Shown here in pieces: positions 1 through 8,226 of a stretch of 64,000 nt of DNA. Each line of letters opens with the position of its first letter. Within the stretch, counting starts at the first letter, position 1. A model generated the notes under the pieces. The model did not search any database, was not told where the DNA came from, and was given only the letters and a program-made list of their open reading frames with translations. Position numbers and translations under genes: made by a program. Origin of the DNA: Streptomyces yatensis (GTDB lineage: Bacteria > Actinomycetota > Actinomycetes > Streptomycetales > Streptomycetaceae); NCBI RefSeq assembly GCF_018069625.1, contig NZ_CP072941.1:9114001-9178000 (forward strand), written 5' to 3'.

Positions 1-56
1 CACACCAGGGCCTGAGGAACACCGAACCGGACGGGCCCTTGGGGCCGCGGCCGTGG

Positions 57-1007
57 TCAGGCGCTCGGGACGGTGATGACCGGACAGCGTGCGTGCTGCG
101 TCACCCCCTGGCTGACGGAGCCCAGCAGCAGGCCGGTGAACCCGCCGTGTCCGCGGGTGCCCACGACCAGGCCGAGAGCGTCTTCGGACGCCTCGGTCAG
201 GACCTGCACCGGGTGGCCCGCCACGACGTCCTGGCGCAGTTCCACCTCCGGATGGTCGGCGGTACGCCCGGCGACCGTCTCCGACAGCAGCCGACGGCAC
301 TCCTGGACGGCGGCCTCCTCGTCGGGGGTTCCGAGCCGCGGGGGCTGCCACACGCAGAGGGCGCGCAGGGCCGAGCCGTGCAAGGCGGCCTCGTCGAAGG
401 CGAAGTCGACGGCGGCCGCGGAATGACGGCTGCCGTCGACCCCGACCACGAAATGCGGCTGCCGCTCGGGGGCGTGCTCCGCCTCGGGGGCGTGTTCCGG
501 CGCGGGGACGTGTTGGGCCTCGGGCGCCCGCTCCGTCTCGGGCACCTGCTCCGGCTCCGGCACGACCACCACGGGGCAGGGCGCGTGGGCGATGAGCGGC
601 AGGGCGACGGCGGCGGAGGTGAAGAGCTCCTGAAGCGCGCTCAGACGCCAGGACCCGACCACCACCACCGTGGCGTTCCGCGCCTGCTCACGCAGCACCC
701 ACGCCGGATGCCCCTCGGCCAGCAGCCCCGATACCCGCACCTGCGGATGCCGGGACTCGACGAAGGCCACCGCCTCCTTCAGCATGCGGTCTCCCGTCGT
801 GTGCAGCGACTCGTTCCACTCCTCCCAGGACGGCCGCCCGCCCGTCGGCCGGTACCCGGGGGTCGGCACGTTCTGCGCGAGGACCAGCAGCAGCGGCAGG
901 CGGCGCCGGTCCGCCTCGTCGGCGGCCCAGCCGAGTGCCGCGCGTCTGCCCGGCTCGGGGTCGAGGCCGACCACGATCGGTTCGTCTCCGTGTGCGTGCG
1001 ACGCCAT
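57..1007 (-). CDS. Universal stress protein, tandem UspA domains
   Basis: A 316-residue protein with two UspA folds. The N-terminal one has IVVGLDPEPG and VVVVGSW; the C-terminal one starts at FVVGVDGSRHS and ends with the ATP-binding signature GTRGHGGFTGLLLGS. The second domain keeps the complete nucleotide loop while the first lacks the G-x9-G(S/T) part, suggesting only one ATP site. The domains are joined by a low-complexity linker of Pro, Glu, Ala and His (PEPEQVPETERAPEAQH and onward). The ATG is preceded by TAGGAGG at good spacing. It is cytoplasmic, with a likely role in dormancy or redox stress. No partner gene adjoins it. Confidence 0.92.
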   Translation of the reverse strand: MASHAHGDEPIVVGLDPEPGRRAALGWAADEADRRRLPLLLVLAQNVPTPGYRPTGGRPSWEEWNESLHTTGDRMLKEAVAFVESRHPQVRVSGLLAEGHPAWVLREQARNATVVVVGSWRLSALQELFTSAAVALPLIAHAPCPVVVVPEPEQVPETERAPEAQHVPAPEHAPEAEHAPERQPHFVVGVDGSRHSAAAVDFAFDEAALHGSALRALCVWQPPRLGTPDEEAAVQECRRLLSETVAGRTADHPEVELRQDVVAGHPVQVLTEASEDALGLVVGTRGHGGFTGLLLGSVSQGVTQHARCPVITVPSA

Positions 1008-1403
1008 CGCCGACCTCCTATGGCTCCTCCGACCGGCACACTGGCTCCTCCGACCGGCACACCGTGCCGGGAGCGTCCCCGGCGGGCGGTCCTCGACGTC
1101 TCGCCACGCCCCTAGGTGACCGTCCGGACGGCCTCGGCCCGGGCCGCGACCCGTGCTTCCAGCGGGCTCAACCGGTCATGGCCTGTCACCTCGCGCAATG
1201 AAGGCAGCCGGCCACTTCCATGCTGCGCGCCCCCACGCCACCCTGCGAATCGGACACCGAACGCCCGCAGCGGGGTGGGACGGGCTCCAGCTGTCGCGGC
1301 CGGCCGTCGACGAATGGCCGTGGCTTCCGCAGGTCACTCTCGCCGGTCATGACCGCCACCCACGACGCACTGCGTCCGGCCCTCGCGGTTCTGTGCTTGC
1401 CCC
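1008..1403. other. Intergenic region with a 21-bp tandem duplication
   Basis: This 396-bp stretch separates usp from merR. The first part carries the 5' leader of usp, including a perfect 21-bp tandem duplication. On the minus strand an open frame ending near 1112 reads LSPLEARVAARAEAVRTVT before a stop. It has coding-like composition but no start or recognisable domain, so it may be the 3' remnant of a lost gene. Nothing else is supportable. Confidence 0.4.
1021..1062. repeat. Perfect 21-bp tandem duplication upstream of usp
   Basis: Two identical 21-bp units (1021-1041 and 1042-1062, beginning TGGCTCCTCCGACCGG) lie immediately 5' of the usp ribosome-binding site on the minus strand, so they fall in its leader or promoter. 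This could be replication slippage or a duplicated regulatory site. Confidence 0.85.
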
Positions 1404-1826
1404 TCAGGCCGTCGGGTCCCAGAGTCCGCCGGCCTCGCCGCGGGCGAGGTGTTCGGCGTAGACGCCGACCTTCCAGGCGATGACGGAACGGCACTCCTCC
1501 AGCGCCTGGATCTGTGCGTCGACCCGCTGCCGGTGGGCGTCGAGGAGCCGCAGCCGTTCCGCCTCGTTGCCCGGACCGTGCCGCACCAGTTCGGCGAACC
1601 GCTTGAGGTCGGCGAGCGGCATGCCGGATGCGCGCAGCTTGACGCAGATCAGCAACCAGTCGACGTCGAACGCGGTGTACCGCCGCCGACCGCCGGAGGT
1701 GCGCTCGACCGGTCCGACCAGCAGGCCCTCGCGCTCGTAAAAGCGCAGGGCGTGCACGCTGAGTCCGGTCCGCTCGGCCACCACACCGATGCTCAGTGAC
1801 TCCGCGGTGGTCTCGCCAGTCGCCAT
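1404..1826 (-). CDS. MerR family transcriptional regulator
   Basis: About 140 residues from the ATG at 1826. The N-terminal MerR helix-turn-helix reads SIGVVAERTGLSVHALRFYEREGLL, followed by the wing GGRRRYTAFDVDWL and a C-terminal dimerisation coiled coil (RLLDAHRQRVDAQIQALEE). There is no cysteine-rich metal loop and no large effector domain, so it resembles small MerR proteins that control a neighbouring oxidoreductase. It diverges from the SDR gene at 1882, and a palindromic MerR-type promoter lies between them. It probably activates the SDR and represses itself. A longer start at 1892 would run through that operator and is unlikely. Confidence 0.88.
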   Translation of the reverse strand: MATGETTAESLSIGVVAERTGLSVHALRFYEREGLLVGPVERTSGGRRRYTAFDVDWLLICVKLRASGMPLADLKRFAELVRHGPGNEAERLRLLDAHRQRVDAQIQALEECRSVIAWKVGVYAEHLARGEAGGLWDPTA

Positions 1827-1843
1827 GTGCCCCACTCCAGGAT

Positions 1844-1874
1844 TTGATCTAGACCTCGCTCTAGATCGTAGCGT
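1844..1874 (+). promoter_or_regulatory. MerR-type promoter/operator with 19-bp spacer
   Basis: The perfect inverted repeat GATCTAGA (1846-1853) - CCTCGC - TCTAGATC (1860-1867) lies between a -35-like TTGATC (1844-1849) and a -10-like TAGCGT (1869-1874). The spacer is 19 bp, the hallmark of MerR-activated promoters. The SDR start codon at 1882 lies 7 nt after the -10 element, so the mRNA is probably leaderless. Confidence 0.75.
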
Positions 1875-1881
1875 CGTCGAC

Positions 1882-2853
1882 ATGACCAGCACTGATCAGC
1901 AGCCGCTCGGCTCGCCCTTCTCCGCCGTCAGCACCGCCGAGGAGGTCATGACCGGCCTCGACCTCTCCGGCACGAGCGCCGTCGTGACCGGGGGTTACTC
2001 CGGGCTCGGCCTGGAGACCACCCGGGCGCTGTCGGCGGCCGGGGCCCGGGTCATCGTTCCGGCACGCCGACCCGACATCGCCCGCGCCGCGCTCGCGGAG
2101 GTGGCGGGTTGCGAGGTCATCCCCATGGATCTGACAGACCTCGGCAGTGTGCGCGCCGCCGCCGCACGGATCAGCGACTCCCTCGCCCGGCTCGACCTGT
2201 TCATGGCCGTCGCCGGCGTCATGGCCACCCCGGAGCGGCGCGTCGGCCCGGGCTGGGAGGGCCAGTTCACCGCCAACCACTTCGGACACTTCACTCTCGC
2301 CTGCGAGCTCTATCCGCTCCTGGCCGCCGCGGGCGGTGCGCGCGTCGTCGTCAACAGCTCCGCCGGACATGCCCTGACCGACGTCCGCTGGCACGACCCG
2401 CACTTTCGCACCGGCTACGACAAGTGGCTGGCCTACGGCCAGGCCAAAACCGCCAACGCTCTGTTCGCCGTGCGGCTCGACGCTCTCGGACGCAACGACG
2501 GCATCCGGGCGCTCGCACTCCACCCGGGCAAGATCGTCACCGGCCTGCAACGGGAGATGACGCTCCGGGAGCAGGTCGATCGCGGTTGGGTGGACGAGCA
2601 CGGCAAGGTGATCGGTGCCGACTTCAAGACGCCCTCCCAGGGCGCCGCCACCGGCCTGTGGGCAGCCACGTCCCCACTCCTCGACGACCGCGGCGGCCTC
2701 TACCTGGAAGACTGCGACGTCGCACGTGTCTCCGCCCCTGACGCGCCCATGGATGACGGCGGCGTCCGCACATACGCCATCGACTCCGACGCGGCCGCCC
2801 GGCTGTGGGACCTGTCCCTCACCGCGACCGGTGCCACCCCGATCAGCCGATGA
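1882..2853 (+). CDS. SDR family NAD(P)-dependent oxidoreductase
   Basis: About 323 residues. The Rossmann glycine motif is TGGYSGLGLETT and the catalytic Tyr-x3-Lys appears in AYGQAKTAN, after the serine in VVVNSSAG. The length and the long C-terminal part resemble retinol-dehydrogenase or WW-oxidoreductase-like SDRs. The substrate is unknown. The ATG at 1882 is preferred over upstream in-frame starts because it fits the MerR-type promoter, with a leaderless start. It is divergently paired with the MerR gene and probably induced by that regulator's ligand. Confidence 0.88.
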   Translation: MTSTDQQPLGSPFSAVSTAEEVMTGLDLSGTSAVVTGGYSGLGLETTRALSAAGARVIVPARRPDIARAALAEVAGCEVIPMDLTDLGSVRAAAARISDSLARLDLFMAVAGVMATPERRVGPGWEGQFTANHFGHFTLACELYPLLAAAGGARVVVNSSAGHALTDVRWHDPHFRTGYDKWLAYGQAKTANALFAVRLDALGRNDGIRALALHPGKIVTGLQREMTLREQVDRGWVDEHGKVIGADFKTPSQGAATGLWAATSPLLDDRGGLYLEDCDVARVSAPDAPMDDGGVRTYAIDSDAAARLWDLSLTATGATPISR

Positions 2854-2915
2854 CCCCGTGCCCGGCACGCGCCGCTGCGGCACCCGACGCGGCACGAAAA
2901 GCCATCGCCCCAGGA

Positions 2916-3260
2916 TCAGATGTCACGCAGTTGCCAGCAGGCCCAGGCGAGGACTGCCAGGGGCACGATGATGGCGATGGTGCCGAGCAGGATGCCGGCC
3001 CGTGCCCGGCGACGGTCGGCGTCCGCCTGGCCGCGCATGCTCCGTAGGGTGACCGCACCCTCCAGAGCCGCCCAGATGCCCGTGGGCAGAACGAGGTAGA
3101 GCGGCAAGTACCGCATCCATCCGGGTACAGGATCAGGCAACCACGGGCAGCCGAGCATCATGACGGCCACGAGGCCCAGGACCAGCGAGGTATTGCCGGT
3201 GGAGTGCGGTAGCGGCGCTTCATCCTCAAGAAGATCACGGGGCTGCGTCGGCGGCATCAT
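2916..3260 (-). CDS. Small hypothetical membrane protein
   Basis: About 114 residues. Hydrophobic segments are visible at TSLVLGLVAVMMLGCPWL, YLPLYLVLPTGIWAALEGA and a C-terminal IAIIVPLAVLAWACW, separated by an Arg-rich loop (RGQADADRRRARAG). This suggests two or three transmembrane helices. No family is recognised with confidence. The start is uncertain: Met at 3260 or 3257 is chosen because the upstream extension is Arg/Ser rich and there is no clear ribosome-binding site. It converges with the SDR. Confidence 0.6.
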   Translation of the reverse strand: MMPPTQPRDLLEDEAPLPHSTGNTSLVLGLVAVMMLGCPWLPDPVPGWMRYLPLYLVLPTGIWAALEGAVTLRSMRGQADADRRRARAGILLGTIAIIVPLAVLAWACWQLRDI

Positions 3261-3481
3261 GCTCGGAAAACTAGGCGGGAGACGGCGCGACCACCTGAGC
3301 ATGGCTACTCAGGCGCGTGTGGGTAACCGAACTCGGTCGGCTCCTCGATGGCAGCGTTGCCGCGAATACGCGTAGCGTCCTCATGTCCTGATCACCCGCC
3401 AGGCGGAGGGAAACTCGATGGCGACATGTCGGCGGCCGTGCGAGAGTGCCCTTGCTCCAGATGCCGACGAAGAAGCCCGAG

Positions 3482-3991
3482 ATGAACCAGGATGACGCCC
3501 TCAAGCAACTCCGCCATATGGCGAGGGAGAGGGCATTCGGTCAACGCATCGGGTCGGATCGACTGATCCAGGCGGGTCTGGACGCGCTGATCGCCGGTGT
3601 CGACAGTCCCTCGCTCGCCATGCTGGCCGGTCTGCTGCGGAGCGAAGAGCCCGAGGCGCCTGAGCTCTTCGACCGAGTACTGGAGGAACTGGGACTGGGT
3701 TTCCACCCGCCGGATGACCCACGGGAGGCGAAGTGGGCCATGGCCTACTGGATCGCTGAACAGATCGCCGACGGATCCCTCGATCCTCCCGCCGGAACGC
3801 ATCTCATCTGGACGGACATCGCGTATGACCTCGGCTTTCCCGAAGACCTGGAGCCGCTGGTCAACTGCGGGCACAACCTGGTCGGCTGGGAAGAGTCCTG
3901 GGGCGTCTCCGTCGAGGAACTCGAGAATGAAGCGATCGAGGCCGCGAAGCAGTTCCTGAGCAAGCGAACGCCGGGGGAATCCAAGGGTTGA
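3482..3991 (+). CDS. Hypothetical soluble protein
   Basis: About 169 acidic residues beginning MNQDDALKQLRHMARERAFG. It is rich in Glu, Leu and Ala and probably mostly helical, with a Trp-rich centre (AKWAMAYWIAEQIA). No signal peptide, membrane segment or known catalytic motif is seen. The start at 3482 is preferred over 3446 because the intervening peptide is atypical. Neighbours give no functional clue. Confidence 0.7.
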   Translation: MNQDDALKQLRHMARERAFGQRIGSDRLIQAGLDALIAGVDSPSLAMLAGLLRSEEPEAPELFDRVLEELGLGFHPPDDPREAKWAMAYWIAEQIADGSLDPPAGTHLIWTDIAYDLGFPEDLEPLVNCGHNLVGWEESWGVSVEELENEAIEAAKQFLSKRTPGESKG

Positions 3992-4185
3992 CCATCGGCC
4001 GGCCGCACCGGAGGGGTGCTGCGCGACCGATCGGCTGGCCACGTCTGGCTCCGGGTCTCCCCACCGCTTTCGCGGTGAACACACCCCGCGAGGCCCGCCG
4101 GAACGGCAGGATTCCGCGAGCCGCGATGAGTTCTGCGGCGTCCGGCGGTCGTATCTGTCGAACCCCCTACCGAGGAGGACTTCCG

Positions 4186-4749
4186 ATGCGCAGGGTGACC
4201 TATTCGATGGGCGTCTCACTTGACGGCTACATCGTCGGGCCGGACGGCGGCTTCAACTGGACGGCGCCCGACGAGGAGGTCTTTCGCTTCGTCACCGACG
4301 AGATTCGAGAGGTCGGCGCCCACCTGCTGGGACGACGGCTGTACGAGACGATGCTGTACTGGGAGACCGCCGATCAGGATCCATCGCTCGACGACTCCAT
4401 GCTCGAATGGGCCGCACTCTGGAAGCCGCTCCCCAAGGTGGTGTTCTCCACCACGCTGTCGGCGGTGCAGGGCAATGCCCGCCTGGCCACCGGCGGCCCG
4501 GCGGAGGAGATCGAGCGATTGCGGGCCGAGCCGGGGGAGGGGAACATCGCGATCGGCGGCGCGGCTCTCGCCGCCGAGGTGGCCGCGTTGGGTCTGATCG
4601 ACGAGTACCGGGCCAGGGTCTACCCGGTGCTGGTCGGCGGCGGCACTCCGTTCTTTCCCCAGCACGAGCGCCGGGTGGATCTCGAACTCGTGGAGACCCA
4701 CACGTTCAGCTCGAAAGTCGTCTGTCTCCGCTACCGCGTGACGCGCTAG
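4186..4749 (+). CDS. Dihydrofolate reductase family protein (RibD C-terminal fold)
   Basis: About 187 residues. It starts MRRVTYSMGVSLDGYIVGPDG and has HLLGRRLYETM, both typical of the DHFR-like/RibD-C family of single-domain reductases; GNIAIGGAALAAEV matches the glycine-rich NADPH loop. The family binds NADPH, but most members have no proven substrate, so folate reduction should not be assumed. The ATG at 4186 follows GAGGAGG at ideal spacing, which excludes the long upstream in-frame extension. Confidence 0.88.
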   Translation: MRRVTYSMGVSLDGYIVGPDGGFNWTAPDEEVFRFVTDEIREVGAHLLGRRLYETMLYWETADQDPSLDDSMLEWAALWKPLPKVVFSTTLSAVQGNARLATGGPAEEIERLRAEPGEGNIAIGGAALAAEVAALGLIDEYRARVYPVLVGGGTPFFPQHERRVDLELVETHTFSSKVVCLRYRVTR

Positions 4750-4840
4750 CCGGTGCCAGTCGGCGCTCATCCGCCGAGCCCGAGCAGCGCCGGCGCACGC
4801 ATGCCTGTTGTCGAAGCCCTGTCAGGTCTACGCTCAGCCG

Positions 4841-5194
4841 ATGACCTTGGAATGGCGACACGTCATCGTTCACTCCGCGGATCCGGCGGCTCTGGGGCAG
4901 TGGTGGGCCGAGGCTCTTGGCTGGGTTGTGGTCCACTCCTCCGATGTGGAGTTCGCCATCCGCCCGGAGCGGGATCGCCTGCCGGGGTTGGAGTTCGTCC
5001 TGCTCGATGAGCCCAAGAAGGCCAAGAGCCGACTGCATCTCGACTTCGTGCCCGATGACCAGGACGCCGAGGTGGCTCGCCTGGAGGCTCATGGCGCACG
5101 GCGTGTTGATATCGGGCAGGGCGACCAGCCGTGGGTTGTCATGGCGGACCCCGAAGGCAACGAGTTCTGCGTCCTCGGCCGGCGGCGTGAGTAA
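4841..5194 (+). CDS. VOC (glyoxalase-like) family protein
   Basis: About 117 residues with the beta-alpha-beta-beta-beta pattern of vicinal-oxygen-chelate proteins. MTLEWRHVIVHSADPAALG opens the first module, and the C-terminal DPEGNEFCVLG strand is the family's usual end. The first His and the C-terminal Glu could form part of a metal site, but the substrate cannot be predicted. Start at the ATG at 4841, since the upstream in-frame peptide is not conserved-looking. Confidence 0.82.
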   Translation: MTLEWRHVIVHSADPAALGQWWAEALGWVVVHSSDVEFAIRPERDRLPGLEFVLLDEPKKAKSRLHLDFVPDDQDAEVARLEAHGARRVDIGQGDQPWVVMADPEGNEFCVLGRRRE

Positions 5195-5351
5195 CTGAGC
5201 GCCGGCTCCGTCAGCGGCCCTGGTGGAGCCGACGCTCAGCTGGTCCGTGCGGCGATCGGTGAGTGAGCTCGCCCCCCGCCCCCATGCACCCGCTTAGCGT
5301 GGAATCGGGTGGGTACCTGCCCGGCGGACCCCGCGCCGGAAGGGAGGAACC

Positions 5352-5981
5352 ATGCCGACCACCGATGATCTTGAGGAATACCGCCGCAAGAGGGATTTCG
5401 CGAAGTCGGCGGAGCCGAAGGGCGGCGTGAGCCGTGGCGAGCACCGAGATGCTCAGTCCTCCTTCGTCGTGCAGATCCATGACGCCACCACAACCCACTT
5501 CGACTTCCGGCTCGAGGTGGACGGCGTCCTCAAATCGTGGGCCGTCCCCAAGGGGCCTTCCGGCGATCCGCACGACAAGAGGCTCGCCATGCCCACGGAG
5601 GACCATCCGCTCGAATACGCTGATTTCGAGGGCACCATCGCCGAAGGCGAGTACGGAGCGGGCACCGTGATCCTGTGGGACGAGGGGACGTACCGCAGCA
5701 CCTCGGCGGACCGTAAGGGCAAGGAGATCCCGTTCGCCGAAGCCCTCGAACGCGGCCACGCCTCGTTCCAGTTGCGCGGCCACAAACTCCACGGCGGCTA
5801 CGCGCTCACCCGCATCCGTCAGGGCACGGAGCGGGAAGCGTGGCTCCTGGTGAAGAAGGACGACACGCATGGCTCCCGGCACCGCAGCCCCGATCCGGCC
5901 CGGGCCAGGTCCGTACGGACGCGGCGCACACTGCGCCAGGTGGCGGCCGACGCCGACGCGGATTCCGGCCGGCGGCGATGA
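5352..5981 (+). CDS. LigD-type 3'-phosphoesterase, stand-alone
   Basis: 209 residues matching the phosphoesterase (PE) domain found at one end of bacterial NHEJ ligase LigD. FVVQIHDATTTHFDFRLEV carries the metal and catalytic His/Asp residues, and DHPLEYADFEGTIAEGEYG is the second diagnostic block. In LigD this domain trims 3'-phosphates and ribonucleotides at double-strand breaks. Here it is a separate gene with no ligase, polymerase or Ku in the window. The Arg/Asp-rich tail after VKKDD is probably disordered. AGGGAGGAACC precedes the ATG. Confidence 0.92.
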   Translation: MPTTDDLEEYRRKRDFAKSAEPKGGVSRGEHRDAQSSFVVQIHDATTTHFDFRLEVDGVLKSWAVPKGPSGDPHDKRLAMPTEDHPLEYADFEGTIAEGEYGAGTVILWDEGTYRSTSADRKGKEIPFAEALERGHASFQLRGHKLHGGYALTRIRQGTEREAWLLVKKDDTHGSRHRSPDPARARSVRTRRTLRQVAADADADSGRRR

Positions 5982-6078
5982 GTTCCTCCTGGAACGTCGC
6001 GGCCGCGCCCTTGGGGGTCGCGTAGCCGAGCGTTTGCGCCGCGGGTCCCGATGGCGCATCGGCCGGCTCGGGGCGGGG

Positions 6079-6756
6079 TCAGTCCGTGCCGCGCCGCTGG
6101 TCGCCGCTCGCTTGCCGCAGCTCGTCGGCGTGGCGGGCCACGGTGTCGACGCGGTCCGCGAGCTCGATATGACGTTCCGTCAGGTGCTGATGGGCTTCGG
6201 CGAGCGGGGCGACGAGCTGGGCGGCGTCGTCGTGGGCGAGGGCGTCCGTCAGTCGGGCGATGTGGTCGCGGGCCTCGGCGGGCAGATCGGTGAGGGCGGT
6301 GACTTGCCCGGCGAGCCGCCGCAGATCGGCCGCGTTGCCCCGGGCCCATGAGGTGACGGTGCGGTCCGCGGCGCGGCGGTCACGGGTGGCCTGCACTCGC
6401 TGTTCGCCGGTGGCACCGGGGGACCCGGGTCGTACGCGCAGGTAACGACGCTCGGCGGCCTGGCGGCTCGCCACGCCCAGGGGATGGGCGAGCTCGGCCC
6501 AGCTGGCGCCCGCCTCGCGGGCCGTCTCGATCAGCCACGGCTCCCATCCGGCGAGCTGGTCCCTGACCTCCCGCAGCAGCAACAGCGCGGCCAGGGCCTG
6601 CTCCGAGCTGGTCCGGGGTGCCTCCGGCCCTCGGTCTGGTGGGGCGGTGGCGGTGCGCACGACCTCGTTGATGGCCTCCAGCGCCGCCGAGGTGGCAGGG
6701 AACGACGTGGGGGCGGGGTGGGGGGCGGGTTCGTGAGACTCCTCCGGGTTGACCAT
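6079..6756 (-). CDS. rheA: RheA-type repressor of hsp18
   Basis: About 225 residues from the ATG at 6756, which follows AAGGAGGG. The central part, AREAGASWAELAHPLGVASRQAAERRYLR, looks like the DNA-binding region; the C-terminal half is a long helical, Ala/His/Asp-rich segment. It is divergent from hsp18 across an operator matching the TGTCATC-N5-GATGACA element reported for RheA of Streptomyces albus, a repressor that is inactivated directly by heat. Gene order and operator support the name; sequence similarity was not tested. Met codons upstream (6804) would place the start inside the operator region. Confidence 0.78.
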   Translation of the reverse strand: MVNPEESHEPAPHPAPTSFPATSAALEAINEVVRTATAPPDRGPEAPRTSSEQALAALLLLREVRDQLAGWEPWLIETAREAGASWAELAHPLGVASRQAAERRYLRVRPGSPGATGEQRVQATRDRRAADRTVTSWARGNAADLRRLAGQVTALTDLPAEARDHIARLTDALAHDDAAQLVAPLAEAHQHLTERHIELADRVDTVARHADELRQASGDQRRGTD

Positions 6757-6797
6757 GGCGTATCCCTCCTTCGTCATCGGATCGACGACACAATCAT

Positions 6798-6826
6798 TTG
6801 TCATCGTTCCGATGACATGCTACAAC
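6798..6826 (+). promoter_or_regulatory. hsp18 promoter with embedded RheA operator
   Basis: The palindrome TGTCATCGTTCCGATGACA (6799-6817) has the form TGTCATC-N5-GATGACA described for RheA. It overlaps a -35-like TTGTCA (6798-6803) and sits just before a -10-like TACAAC (6821-6826), with a 17-bp spacer. A further half-site pair, GTCATCGGA (6773-6781) and TCCGATGAC (6808-6816), extends the symmetry toward rheA. Repressor binding would block both divergent genes. Confidence 0.85.
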
Positions 6827-6892
6827 AGACGCAGGTTACAGCGCATTGGCGGTTACCGCCCAAAGACACAATCACAGTGGAGGTGTTTCACG

Positions 6893-7327
6893 ATGTTGAT
6901 GCGCACCGACCCGTTCCGCGAGCTCGACCGGCTCACCCAGCAGCTCATGGGCTCGTCCGGCACCTGGTCCAGGCCGTCCACCATGCCGATGGACGCCTAC
7001 CGTGAGGGTGACGACTATGTGATCGCCCTCGACCTCCCCGGCGTCTCGACCGACGCGATCGATATCGATGTCGAGCGGAACATGCTCACCGTCAAGGCGG
7101 AGCGGCGGCCGATCACCAAGGCCGACGATGTGCAGATGGAGCTGTCCGAGCGGCCGCTCGGAGTCTTCTCCCGCCAGCTGATGCTGGCCGACACCCTCGA
7201 CACCGAGCGCATCGAGGCGGACTACGAAGCAGGTGTCCTGACGCTGCGCATCCCGATCGCCGAGCGGGCCAAGCCCCGCAAGATCGCCATCGGCGAGGGC
7301 GCCGAGCGCAAGCAGATCCGGGGCTGA
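6893..7327 (+). CDS. hsp18: Small heat-shock protein Hsp18 (Hsp20/alpha-crystallin family)
   Basis: 144 residues starting MLMRTDPFRELDRLTQQL. The alpha-crystallin domain runs roughly from residue 40 to 130, with YVIALDLPGVSTDAIDIDVE, LTVKAERR and the terminal GVLTLRIPIAE strand carrying the I-x-I dimer or oligomer motif nearby. It is an ATP-independent holdase for unfolding proteins in heat. The start at 6893 follows GGAGGTGTTTCACG; a longer in-frame start at 6749 would translate the operator and is rejected. It is controlled by the divergent rheA. Confidence 0.95.
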   Translation: MLMRTDPFRELDRLTQQLMGSSGTWSRPSTMPMDAYREGDDYVIALDLPGVSTDAIDIDVERNMLTVKAERRPITKADDVQMELSERPLGVFSRQLMLADTLDTERIEADYEAGVLTLRIPIAERAKPRKIAIGEGAERKQIRG

Positions 7328-7469
7328 CCCAGGGGCCCAGGAGTCCAGGGGGATTCACCATCGCGGGCGGAGGACGCCAGGAAGGCCGGGCACTCCCTTC
7401 CCGTCCTCTGCCCCGCCCTCCATGGCCTCCGGCCGCCCCTCCCGACCTCCGGCCTCCGTCCGATCTCCG

Positions 7470-7508
7470 CGATCACTCCCGTACACCCTGCGATCACTTG
7501 CATACACC
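7470..7508. repeat. Imperfect 18-bp direct repeat upstream of DUF2267 gene
   Basis: Two copies, CGATCACTCCCGTACACC (7470-7487) and CGATCACTTGCATACACC (7491-7508), are spaced 21 bp (two helical turns) apart, just 5' of the gene at 7540. The spacing suggests a possible tandem binding site. Confidence 0.45.
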
Positions 7509-7539
7509 ACATCATGACGAGCGAGCATGATGAGCAAGC

Positions 7540-8001
7540 ATGACGAGAAAGGCAATCGACCCAGCCATGCCGGTCCAGTCCGAATACGCCCCGACCGCGG
7601 CGGAGATGACGTTCGACCAGATGCTGGAGAAGGTCCGCTACGAAGGGGCCTACCCCACCCGTGAACGGGCCGAGACGGTCGTCCGTGCCGTGCTCGCCGG
7701 CCTGGGCCGGCAGCTCACCGGCGATGAGCGGGTCGACCTCGCCGCCCGTCTGCCCGTGGAGGCGGCCCGGGTGCTCGCCGAACAGATCCCCGCCCCCGAG
7801 CCCCTCACCGGCTGGGGCTTCGTCAAGGACATCGCCACCCGGGTGGGCGGCACTCCCGCCACCGCTCGCTGGGACACCGGCTCCGTCCTCAAGGTCGTCA
7901 CGCAACTCGCGGGAGACGGCCTGGTGGACCGTATCCTCGCCCAGCTTCCCTCCGGCTATGCCCTCCTGTTCGGCCGGATCGAGCTGACGCGCGCGGCCTG
8001 A
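7540..8001 (+). CDS. DUF2267 domain-containing protein
   Basis: 153 residues. The middle part, MTFDQMLEKVRYEGAYPTRERAETVVRAVLAGL, is the typical DUF2267 opening, followed by LPVEAARVLAEQIP. DUF2267 proteins are small helical proteins of unknown role, often beside stress or heat-shock genes, as here behind hsp18. The first in-frame ATG at 7540 lies in a region of repeated CATGA motifs, and Met at 7567 is an alternative start. No signal peptide is seen. Confidence 0.85.
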   Translation: MTRKAIDPAMPVQSEYAPTAAEMTFDQMLEKVRYEGAYPTRERAETVVRAVLAGLGRQLTGDERVDLAARLPVEAARVLAEQIPAPEPLTGWGFVKDIATRVGGTPATARWDTGSVLKVVTQLAGDGLVDRILAQLPSGYALLFGRIELTRAA

Positions 8002-8226
8002 CAGCCCCTTCCACGGGCACCGTATTCAGGCAGCCTCTTCGGGCACTCGGCCGAGCAGCGAGTGGTGCGTGGTGCGTGGTGTGGTGCGGAGTGCCGCGGA
8101 TCCCGGCGCCTTTCAGCAGCGCCATCCGGACCTCCGTGCGGTGCGGATGGCGGTGCCGCCGGTGCCCGGGCTTCACGGCGGCCTCCTGGCCCTCGGACCG
8201 CCGGCCCGGCCCGTCCGCGGCTGCCG

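Noticed and set aside
39..1115. A 358-codon plus-strand frame over the usp gene
   Set aside because: The usp frame has clear UspA motifs and a good ribosome-binding site; the plus-strand frame has neither.
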